Of a stretch of DNA of 11,842 nt, positions 6,222 through 11,432 are shown piece by piece. The position numbers and the translations under genes are program-made. Numbering within the stretch: the first letter of the stretch is position 1; each line of letters begins with the position of its first letter. Origin of the DNA: JANYIP01 sp031394045 (lineage in GTDB: Bacteria > Actinomycetota > Actinomycetes > Prado026); assembly GCA_031394045.1 (NCBI GenBank), contig JANMWN010000355.1, forward strand, positions 1-11,842. Direction: 5' to 3'. The notes below the pieces were generated by a model that was not told where the DNA came from, ran no database searches, and saw only the letters and a list, made by a program, of their open reading frames with translations.

Positions 6222-7234
6222 CAGGCGGCGCCCTGCCGGCGCAGCTCGCCGGCCAGCTCGTGCAGGGCACCCACGTCGACACCGCCGCCGAGCAACGGCA
6301 GCTCGTAGGTCGGCCGGCCGAGCTCGCTGACCGTACGCCGCTCGCGCTTCTCCAGCGCCACCCGCTCGGCCAGCTGCGCGGCCTCGTCCAGCAGCGCGTC
6401 AAGGACGCTGGCGTCGGCGGGCAGCCCAGCGGCCAGCATCCCCGCGGCCACCTCGTCGCGGTCCAGCTTGCCCTTAGCCGCAGCCGTCAGCTCGGCCGGC
6501 CGAAGGGGGGCTCGCCGCACCATGTTGACGATCACGGCGCCGACCGGGAGCTTGGCCTCGTGCAGCTCGGCGACCGCGTCGACGGTCTCCTGGGTCGGCA
6601 TCTCCTCGAGCAGTGTCACCAGGTGGACGGCGGTCTGCGGCGAGCTGAGCAGCTTCATGATCGAGTCGGCCTGGTTGCGGATCGGGCCGACCCGGGCCAG
6701 CCCCGCCACCTCGGTGTTGACGTTGAGGAACCGGGTGATCCGGCCGGTTGGCGGTGCGTCCAGCACGATGGCGTCGTACGTGCGTCGCCCGGCCTTGCGC
6801 CGGCCCACCGCCTCGTACGCCTTGCCGGTGAGCAGGACGTCGCGCAGGCCCGGCGCGACGGTGGTGGCGAAGTCGACGGCGCCGATCTTCTTGAGCACCC
6901 GGCCGGCCCGACCCAGGTGGTAGAAGAGGTCGAGGTACTCCAGCAGCGCCTCCTCGGCGTCGACGGCGAGCGCGAACACCTCGCCGCCGTCGGGCGCCAC
7001 GGCCATCCGCCGCTCCTCGTACGGCAGCGGCGGGGTGTCGAACAGCTGCGCGATCCCCTGGCGCCCCTCAACCTCGAGGATCAGGACGCGATGCCCCCCA
7101 GAGGCGAGAGCCAGGGCGAGCGCGCCGGCCACCGTCGTCTTGCCGGTGCCACCCTTGCCGGTGACGACGTGGAGGCGTACGCCCTCCCAGTCGGACTCGG
7201 CTGGCGAAGGGGGCGAAGGGGGCGAAGGGGGCAT
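6221..7234 (-). CDS. ArsA/Get3-like ATPase, first of pair (Rv3679/BagA-like)
   Basis: A 337-residue ATPase of the ArsA/Get3 family. It has a deviant Walker A with signature lysine, GKGGTGKTT (26-34, K27 and K32), and a switch motif DAPP (159-162). It begins with three Pro-Pro-Ser units encoded by a 9-bp tandem repeat; the conserved fold starts near residue 19. No other start codon lies between that tail and the P-loop, so the ATG at 7234 is well supported. It is first in a two-gene operon and probably forms a heterodimer with the downstream partner, which lacks the signature lysine. The likely role, by analogy with Get3, is ATP-dependent handling of hydrophobic clients; this is inference. A TAGGGT box 6 nt upstream suggests a leaderless message. 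Confidence 0.9.
   Translation of the reverse strand: MPPSPPSPPSPAESDWEGVRLHVVTGKGGTGKTTVAGALALALASGGHRVLILEVEGRQGIAQLFDTPPLPYEERRMAVAPDGGEVFALAVDAEEALLEYLDLFYHLGRAGRVLKKIGAVDFATTVAPGLRDVLLTGKAYEAVGRRKAGRRTYDAIVLDAPPTGRITRFLNVNTEVAGLARVGPIRNQADSIMKLLSSPQTAVHLVTLLEEMPTQETVDAVAELHEAKLPVGAVIVNMVRRAPLRPAELTAAAKGKLDRDEVAAGMLAAGLPADASVLDALLDEAAQLAERVALEKRERRTVSELGRPTYELPLLGGGVDVGALHELAGELRRQGAA
7203..7229. repeat. 9-bp tandem repeat at the 5' end of the first ATPase gene
   Basis: GGCGAAGGG is present three times without a gap (7203-7211, 7212-7220, 7221-7229). Read on the minus strand it encodes Pro-Pro-Ser units directly after the start Met. The unit length keeps the frame, so copy number can vary without loss of function. 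Confidence 0.85.
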
Positions 7235-7240
7235 GGACCG

Positions 7241-7246
7241 ACCCTA
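7241..7246 (-). promoter_or_regulatory. Leaderless -10 box (TAGGGT) for the ATPase operon
   Basis: On the minus strand TAGGGT is followed by exactly 6 nt and then the ATG at 7234, which places the transcription start on the A of the start codon. It is the left half of an inverted repeat whose right half serves the divergent operon. No -35 of consensus type is seen. Confidence 0.5.
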
Positions 7247-7255
7247 GATCGCTTG

Positions 7256-7261
7256 TAGGGT
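7256..7261 (+). promoter_or_regulatory. Leaderless -10 box (TAGGGT) for the DUF4177-Rid-NUDIX-MBL operon
   Basis: TAGGGT is followed by exactly 6 nt and then the ATG at 7268, so the transcript should begin at the start codon. A -35-like TGGACC (7234-7239) lies 16 nt upstream and overlaps the start of the divergent ATPase gene. No ribosome site precedes the ATG. Confidence 0.5.
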
Positions 7262-7267
7262 CTGCGC

Positions 7268-7423
7268 ATGACCACCTGGGAGTACGTCACCGTGCCGCTG
7301 CTCGTCCATGCCACCAAGCAGATCCTCGACACGTGGGGCTCGGACGGCTGGGAGCTCGTCCAGGTGATCCCCGGCCCGAGCGGCGACCAGCTGGTCGCGT
7401 ACCTGAAGCGGGAGAAGTCATGA
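7268..7423 (+). CDS. DUF4177-type small protein
   Basis: A 51-residue protein, MTTWEYVTVPLL... ending in VAYLKREKS. The W-E-Y start, the central GSDGWELVQV and the closing LVAYLKR fit the DUF4177 family, short proteins that begin with a WEY-like strand and have a G-W-E-L-V centre. Function unknown. It is first in a compact operon and overlaps the Rid gene by four bases (ATGA). M. tuberculosis has, from memory, a similarly small gene (Rv3678A) at this spot. It should be easy to miss in automatic annotation because of its size. Confidence 0.8.
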   Translation: MTTWEYVTVPLLVHATKQILDTWGSDGWELVQVIPGPSGDQLVAYLKREKS

Positions 7424-7881
7424 GCAGCCCTGAGGAGCGCATCGTCGAGCTCGGTCTGGTGATCCCGCCCGTGGCCAAGCCGGTCGCGGCCTACCAGCCT
7501 GCCGTCCGTTCCGGGTCCTACGTCTACACCTCCGGCCAGCTGCCCATGGTCGACGGCGCACTGGCGGCGACCGGCAAGGTCGGCGCCGAGGTCACGCCCG
7601 AGCGGGCCAAGGAGCTCGCCCAGATCTGCGCGCTCAACGCCATCGCGGCGGTCAAGAGCGTGATCGGAGACCTGAGCCAGGTCGTCCGCGTGGTCAAGGT
7701 CGTCGGGTTCGTGGCCTCCAGCCCGGACTTCACTGGCCAGCCCGGCGTGGTCAACGGCGCGAGCGAGCTGCTCGGCCAGGTCTTCGGCGACGCCGGGGTG
7801 CACGCCCGGAGTGCGGTCGGTGTGGCCGTGCTGCCCCTCGACGCCCCCGTCGAGGTGGAGATGATCGTCGAGGTCGCCTGA
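7420..7881 (+). CDS. Rid-family (YjgF/YER057c/UK114) protein
   Basis: A 153-residue protein of the Rid superfamily. It has the N-terminal strand AVRSGSYVYTSGQLP (28-42), the central helix with ALNAIAAVKS, and the C-terminal block HARSAVGVAVLPLDAPVEVE. R130 and E145 are at the positions of the arginine and glutamate that in RidA bind and deaminate reactive enamine/imine intermediates. It is longer than classical RidA (about 130 residues) and resembles the subgroup with extended N-terminus found beside whiB4 and crp in actinobacteria (Rv3678c-like). Enzymatic deaminase activity is plausible but not certain for this subgroup. The start is supported by GGAG five bases upstream of the ATG and the ATGA overlap with the preceding gene. 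Confidence 0.88.
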   Translation: MSSPEERIVELGLVIPPVAKPVAAYQPAVRSGSYVYTSGQLPMVDGALAATGKVGAEVTPERAKELAQICALNAIAAVKSVIGDLSQVVRVVKVVGFVASSPDFTGQPGVVNGASELLGQVFGDAGVHARSAVGVAVLPLDAPVEVEMIVEVA

Positions 7882-7884
7882 CCC

Positions 7885-8532
7885 GTGGCGGACGTGTCAG
7901 AGCCAGCAGAGCCAACAGAGCCGGTCGGGCCAGCAGAGCCGGTCGAGCCGCGCGAGGCGGCGACGGTCGTGCTGCTGCGGCCCAGCGGCTCGGGCGCCGG
8001 GTTCGAGGTGTTCCTGCAGCGCCGGGTGCCGTCGATGGCCTTCGCGGCCGGCATGACGGTCTTCCCCGGGGGCGCGCGCGATCCGGCCGACGAGCACCTC
8101 GCGGCGACGGGCGTACGCGAGACGTACGAGGAGACCGGCGTACGCCTGCGGGCACAGGACCTGCTGCCGTGGTCACGCTGGGTGACCCCGGAGGGCGAGC
8201 CCCGGCGCTACGACACCCTGTTCTTCGTCACCGCGCTGCCGGACGGCGAGGCTGCCCTGGCCACGGGCACCGAGATGGACGCCGTGGCCTGGCTCAGCCC
8301 GGCCGATGCGCTGGCCGCCCTCGAGCGCGGCGAGCTGGCGATGATGCCGCCTACCTGGATCACGCTGCGCGAGCTTGGGGAGTGCGCGGACATCCCGGGC
8401 GTGCTGGCGAGCGCACTTGATCGCCCGCTGGTACCCGTACGCCCCAAGCTCGTCGACGACGAGGAAGGGATCCGGCTGCAGCTGCCGAGCGGGGAGAGCC
8501 GGCGGCTGCCGGACCGGCGGCCTCCGAGGTGA
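7885..8532 (+). CDS. NUDIX hydrolase
   Basis: A 215-residue NUDIX protein. The box reads FPGG (60-63), E70, then R78-E79-x-x-E82-E83-x-G85. The spacing from the FPGG glycine to E70 is one residue longer than in MutT, while the catalytic REXXEE part is exact. The family cleaves nucleoside diphosphates linked to another moiety; the substrate is not predictable here. The first 22 residues are Glu-Pro-rich repeats (SEPAEPTEPVGPAEPVEP) with no recognised fold. The GTG start is 3 nt after the Rid stop; a GTG at 7894 is an alternative. It overlaps the next gene by four bases (GTGA), so it belongs to the same operon. Confidence 0.88.
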   Translation: MADVSEPAEPTEPVGPAEPVEPREAATVVLLRPSGSGAGFEVFLQRRVPSMAFAAGMTVFPGGARDPADEHLAATGVRETYEETGVRLRAQDLLPWSRWVTPEGEPRRYDTLFFVTALPDGEAALATGTEMDAVAWLSPADALAALERGELAMMPPTWITLRELGECADIPGVLASALDRPLVPVRPKLVDDEEGIRLQLPSGESRRLPDRRPPR

Positions 8533-9332
8533 CCTGGACGGGCGGCCGGTGGGGTGAGTCGGCGCGCTGCGTGCTCGCCCCCAACGCGAGCCCGATGACC
8601 CTCGACGGGACGAACACCTGGGTGCTGGCCCGGCCCGGTGCCCCTGTCGCCGTAGTCGTCGACCCGGGGCCGGACCACGAGGGCCACCTGGCCGCGGTGC
8701 GCGAGGCTGCGGCGGCCGGTGGTGCCCGTGTCGGACTCGTGCTGCTGACGCACTCCCATCCCGACCATGCGGAGGGTGCGCGGCGGTTCGCCGAGCTGAC
8801 TGGCGCCCCGGTACGCGCGCTGGACCCCGCGTTCCGTCTCGGCTCCGAGGGGCTGGCCGACGGCGACGTGATCGAGCTCGGCGGGCTCGAGATCCGGGTG
8901 GTCGGGACGCCGGGCCACACCTCCGACTCGCTGTCGTTCCTGCTGGCCGGGGACGGCGGCCTGCTCACGGGGGACACCGTGCTCGGTCGAGGGTCGACCG
9001 TGATCGCGTACCCGGACGGGCGGCTGGCCGACTACCTCGAGTCGCTGCACCGGCTGGCCGACCTCGTCGGTACGGGCGGCTCGGCCAGCGCGGTCACCGC
9101 GGTCCTGCCGGGCCACGGACCCGTGCTGCCGGACCCGGCCGACGCGATCGAGGGGTACCTGAGGCACCGGGGCGAGCGGCTGGCGCAGGTCGCAGCCGCG
9201 GTCTCGGCAGGGGCTAGTACGCCGGCAGCGGTGGTCGAGGTCGTCTACGCCGAGGTCGACCGGGCGCTGTGGCCGATGGCCGAGCTGAGCGTCCGCGCGC
9301 AACTGGACTACCTAGGCGTTACCGACTACTGA
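8529..9332 (+). CDS. Metallo-beta-lactamase-fold hydrolase (LACTB2-like)
   Basis: A 267-residue hydrolase with the full set of MBL-fold metal ligands: THSHPDH (74-80, H75, H77, D79, H80), GH130T, D149 in LLTGDT, and H196 in PGHG. The N-terminal NPSPMTLDGTNT-like segment and the C-terminal region (about 205-267) resembling the winged-helix extension fit the LACTB2/Rv3677c group, whose human member is an endoribonuclease. A general hydrolase of thioesters or nucleic acids is possible; it is not a resistance beta-lactamase by sequence type. The GTG start overlaps the NUDIX stop. Its last codons (Gly-Val-Thr-Asp-Tyr-stop) fall in a 17-bp tandem duplication shared with the 3' end of crp. Confidence 0.9.
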   Translation: MTWTGGRWGESARCVLAPNASPMTLDGTNTWVLARPGAPVAVVVDPGPDHEGHLAAVREAAAAGGARVGLVLLTHSHPDHAEGARRFAELTGAPVRALDPAFRLGSEGLADGDVIELGGLEIRVVGTPGHTSDSLSFLLAGDGGLLTGDTVLGRGSTVIAYPDGRLADYLESLHRLADLVGTGGSASAVTAVLPGHGPVLPDPADAIEGYLRHRGERLAQVAAAVSAGASTPAAVVEVVYAEVDRALWPMAELSVRAQLDYLGVTDY

Positions 9333-9349
9333 GCGTTACCGACTACTGA
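9316..9349. repeat. Perfect 17-bp tandem duplication spanning two convergent stop codons
   Basis: GCGTTACCGACTACTGA is present at 9316-9332 and again at 9333-9349 with no mismatch. Copy 1 supplies the TGA stop of the MBL gene (9330-9332). Copy 2 supplies the TAG stop of crp on the minus strand (9345-9343). With one copy only, the two genes would overlap tail to tail by 7 bp; now 10 bp separate them. Confidence 0.95.
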
Positions 9350-10023
9350 GCCCGCCGACCGAGTCGTTCGAGGTCGATGAGGTCGACGCCGCGCTGCTCC
9401 AGCCGGAGCCAGCCGCGGTTCTGGAAGTCGGCCAGTGCCTTGTTGACCGTCTCGCGGGACGCGCCGACCAGCTGGGCGAGCTCCTCCTGGGTGAGGTCGT
9501 GGACCACATGGACGCTGCCGTCGGGCCCGGGCACCCCGAACTTGCCGGCCAGGTCGAGCAGCGCCTTGGCCACCCGTCCGGGTACGTCGCTGAAGACCAA
9601 GTCAGCCATCGCCTCGTTGGTACGCCGCAGCCGGCGGGCGAGGGCGCCGAGCAGGGAGGCCGCGACCTCGGGCCGTCCGGTGAGCCAGGGCTCGAGGTCG
9701 GGGTGCCCCACGCCGAGCAGGGTGGCGTCGGTGAGCGCGACGGCCGTGGCGTTCCGGGGTCCTGGGTCGAACAGCGAGAGCTCGCCGAACATCTCGCCCG
9801 GCCCCAGGATCGCCAGCAGGGTCTCGCGGCCGTCGCTCGACGTGGCGCCCAGCTTGATCTTGCCCTCGTCGATGACGTACAGCCGGTCGCCGGGGTCGCC
9901 CTCGTTGAACAGCACGTGACCCCGGGGGAGGTCGACCGGGATCATCGTCGCCCGCAAGGCGGCGGCCGCGTCCTCGTCGAGCGCGGAGAACAGCGATGCG
10001 TGGGAGAGATCGTCGTCGCTCAC
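9343..10023 (-). CDS. crp: CRP/FNR-family transcriptional regulator, cAMP-receptor type
   Basis: A 226-residue protein of nearly the same length as M. tuberculosis Crp. The N-terminal cyclic-nucleotide domain contains PRGHVLFNEGDPGDRLYVI (33-51) and the phosphate-binding cassette FGELSLFDPGPRN (79-91, E81, R90). A dimer helix (about 120-142) follows, then the helix-turn-helix LTQEELAQLVGASRETVNKAL (177-197), with the recognition helix RETVNK. It should bind cAMP and act as a global activator/repressor at TGTGA-type sites. Position 91 is Asn where E. coli CRP has Ser83 and mycobacterial Crp has Thr. The start is the GTG before SDDDLSHASLF; CACACT 6 nt upstream may be a weak -10. The RsiG-like gene lies 47 bp upstream on the same strand. 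Confidence 0.94.
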   Translation of the reverse strand: MSDDDLSHASLFSALDEDAAAALRATMIPVDLPRGHVLFNEGDPGDRLYVIDEGKIKLGATSSDGRETLLAILGPGEMFGELSLFDPGPRNATAVALTDATLLGVGHPDLEPWLTGRPEVAASLLGALARRLRRTNEAMADLVFSDVPGRVAKALLDLAGKFGVPGPDGSVHVVHDLTQEELAQLVGASRETVNKALADFQNRGWLRLEQRGVDLIDLERLGRRAQ

Positions 10024-10029
10024 GAGGAC

Positions 10030-10035
10030 AGTGTG
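10030..10035 (-). promoter_or_regulatory. Weak candidate -10 box (CACACT) for crp
   Basis: CACACT keeps only the A2 and T6 of TANNNT but stands exactly 6 nt before the GTG start, the same geometry as the stronger leaderless boxes in this window. crp may instead be read from the RsiG-like gene upstream. Confidence 0.22.
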
Positions 10036-10070
10036 CCGGGTCGGGGGCCGACCCGCGACGGAGTGGTCCC

Positions 10071-10610
10071 TCAGTCTCGACGATTCCTGTCGAGCGGGTC
10101 GATCAGCGGCAGCGCGCTCAGCGCGAGCGAGGGCTCCTCGCGGTAGCGCGCGATGAGCTCCTGAGTGGCCCCCGTGAGCTTGCGGTGCAGGGCGGCGCGG
10201 TACGCCGACAGCTGCAGCTCGGCGTGCGCGAGGTCCTTGCGCAGGCGCTGGGTGTGCCGGAAGTCGTACGGCCGGAGCTCGCGGGCCCACAGCGACTCCA
10301 GGTCGGGCAGCGGGGGTACGTCGTCCGCCGGGACCACGTCGACCAGGGCCTGCCGCCCGCCGCTGCGGGTCTCGGAGAACAGGGTCCGGATCCGCTCGTG
10401 CGCGGTCGGGTCGCCAGGCGCGGTCGCGCCTGTCACGACGTCCAGCCGGGCCTGGATCAGCCGCCGCCAGTACGACACCCGGCTCTCCTCGGCCGTGAGC
10501 GCCTTGCGGTATGCGCGCAGACCGGACAGCGTGAGATGCGAGAACTCAGGGCTGCGCTGCGGCACCGGCCGTGCGGCCGCTGCGGTCCGTGGTTTTGCTC
10601 CCGTCACCAT
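10071..10610 (-). CDS. RsiG-family protein (putative c-di-GMP-binding, anti-sigma-like)
   Basis: A 179-residue, mostly helical protein. The segment LTLSGLRAYRKALTAEESRVSYW is followed by a complete c-di-GMP signature of Streptomyces RsiG, E(x)3S(x)2R(x)3Q(x)3D, as E42-S46-R49-Q53-D57. A second copy in the C-terminal helix is partial: E131-S135-R138 are kept, but Q becomes H142 and D becomes T146. After it, ELIARYREEP also resembles the RsiG C-terminus. In Streptomyces venezuelae RsiG binds a c-di-GMP dimer between two such helices and holds the sigma factor WhiG. Whether this protein still binds c-di-GMP, and which partner it has, is open; no sigma gene is in the window. It lies 47 bp upstream of crp, same strand. 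The ATG at 10610 has no clear ribosome site, so the start is less certain than the rest. Confidence 0.8.
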   Translation of the reverse strand: MVTGAKPRTAAAARPVPQRSPEFSHLTLSGLRAYRKALTAEESRVSYWRRLIQARLDVVTGATAPGDPTAHERIRTLFSETRSGGRQALVDVVPADDVPPLPDLESLWARELRPYDFRHTQRLRKDLAHAELQLSAYRAALHRKLTGATQELIARYREEPSLALSALPLIDPLDRNRRD

Positions 10611-10688
10611 GCAGAGCGGATCGTCCCCCCGCAGCCGCGGGTTGAGAGCAGGTCACCCGTCCGGTCGAAGGGTGGTTTCGGTGCGACG

Positions 10689-10694
10689 TACGCT
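10689..10694 (+). promoter_or_regulatory. Leaderless -10 box (TACGCT) for nth
   Basis: TACGCT fits TANNNT and is followed by exactly 6 nt and the ATG at 10701. No Shine-Dalgarno is present. The divergent gap of 90 bp (10611-10700) would also hold the promoter of the RsiG-like gene, for which nothing clear is seen. Confidence 0.5.
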
Positions 10695-10700
10695 GAACGG

Positions 10701-11432
10701 ATGACCGGAGGCGTGACTGCTGAGGTGACCGGGCCGCCCACGGGCGAGTCGCGGCTGGCGTTGCTGCGGCGTGCGCGGCGGATCGACAAGGAGCTCGCGG
10801 CGCTCTACCCGGACGCCCACTGCGAGCTCGACTTCAGTAACCCGCTCGAGCTGGTCGTCGCCACGATCCTGAGCGCGCAGTGCACGGACAAGCGGGTCAA
10901 CGAGGTCACCCCGGCCCTGTTCGTGCGCTACCGGACAGCGGCCGACTACGCAGCGGCGGACCGCGACGTGCTCGAGGCCCTGGTGCGGCCGACCGGGTTC
11001 TTCCGCAACAAGACGACGTCGATCATCGGCCTCGGCACCGCGCTGTGCGACCGCTTCGGCGGGCAGGTGCCGGGCCGGCTGGAGGACCTGGTGACCCTGC
11101 CCGGGGTCGGCCGCAAGACCGCCAACGTGGTCCTCGGCAATGCCTTCGGCGTACCCGGGATCACCGTCGACACGCACTTCGGCCGGCTGTCCCGCCGGTT
11201 CGGCTGGACCGACTCCGACGACCCGGTCAAGGTCGAGCACGAGGTCGGCGCGCTGATCGAGCGCCGCGACTGGACCATGCTCAGCCATCGGGTGATCTTC
11301 CACGGCCGGCGGCGCTGCCACGCCCGCAAGCCCGCCTGCGGGGCGTGCCCCCTGGCGCGGTTGTGCCCCTCGTACGGCGAGGGTCCCACCGATCCCGTCG
11401 TCGCCGCCGCGCTCGTCAAGGACGTGCCCTGA
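10701..11432 (+). CDS. nth: Endonuclease III (DNA glycosylase/AP lyase)
   Basis: A 243-residue base-excision repair enzyme that removes oxidised pyrimidines and nicks the abasic site. The helix-hairpin-helix LPGVGRKTAN contains the catalytic lysine K139, and D157 in VDTH is the catalytic aspartate. The C-terminal [4Fe-4S] cluster loop is complete: C206-x6-C213-x2-C216-x5-C222, the same spacing as in E. coli Nth. The length is slightly above E. coli (211), mainly from an N-terminal tail of about 18 residues. The ATG is chosen because the homologous region begins soon after it and a TANNNT box lies 6 nt upstream; longer upstream reading is not needed. The next gene begins within its stop codon. 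Confidence 0.96.
   Translation: MTGGVTAEVTGPPTGESRLALLRRARRIDKELAALYPDAHCELDFSNPLELVVATILSAQCTDKRVNEVTPALFVRYRTAADYAAADRDVLEALVRPTGFFRNKTTSIIGLGTALCDRFGGQVPGRLEDLVTLPGVGRKTANVVLGNAFGVPGITVDTHFGRLSRRFGWTDSDDPVKVEHEVGALIERRDWTMLSHRVIFHGRRRCHARKPACGACPLARLCPSYGEGPTDPVVAAALVKDVP
11418..11422 (+). promoter_or_regulatory. Ribosome binding site AAGGA supporting a CTG start
   Basis: AAGGA inside the last codons of nth is followed by 6 nt and then CTG at 11429, in frame with the NUDIX gene. The spacing is ideal. A GTG at 11424 is also near but is in the frame of nth, not of the NUDIX gene. Confidence 0.5.

Noticed and set aside
6221..7234. Arsenic resistance role suggested by the ArsA-like fold
   Set aside because: No arsB, arsR, arsC or arsD nearby, no clear arsenite-binding cysteines, and the neighbours match the Get3-like actinobacterial pair instead.
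10076..10094. Inverted repeat CTCGAC...GTCGAG at the end of the RsiG-like gene
   Set aside because: Only 6 bp with a 7-nt loop, inside the coding region and without a T-run; too weak to call as a terminator.
9996..10700. Upstream extension of the nth reading frame
   Set aside because: The frame is open far upstream but runs antisense to the RsiG-like gene. Nth homology begins only after the ATG at 10701, where a TANNNT box is correctly placed.
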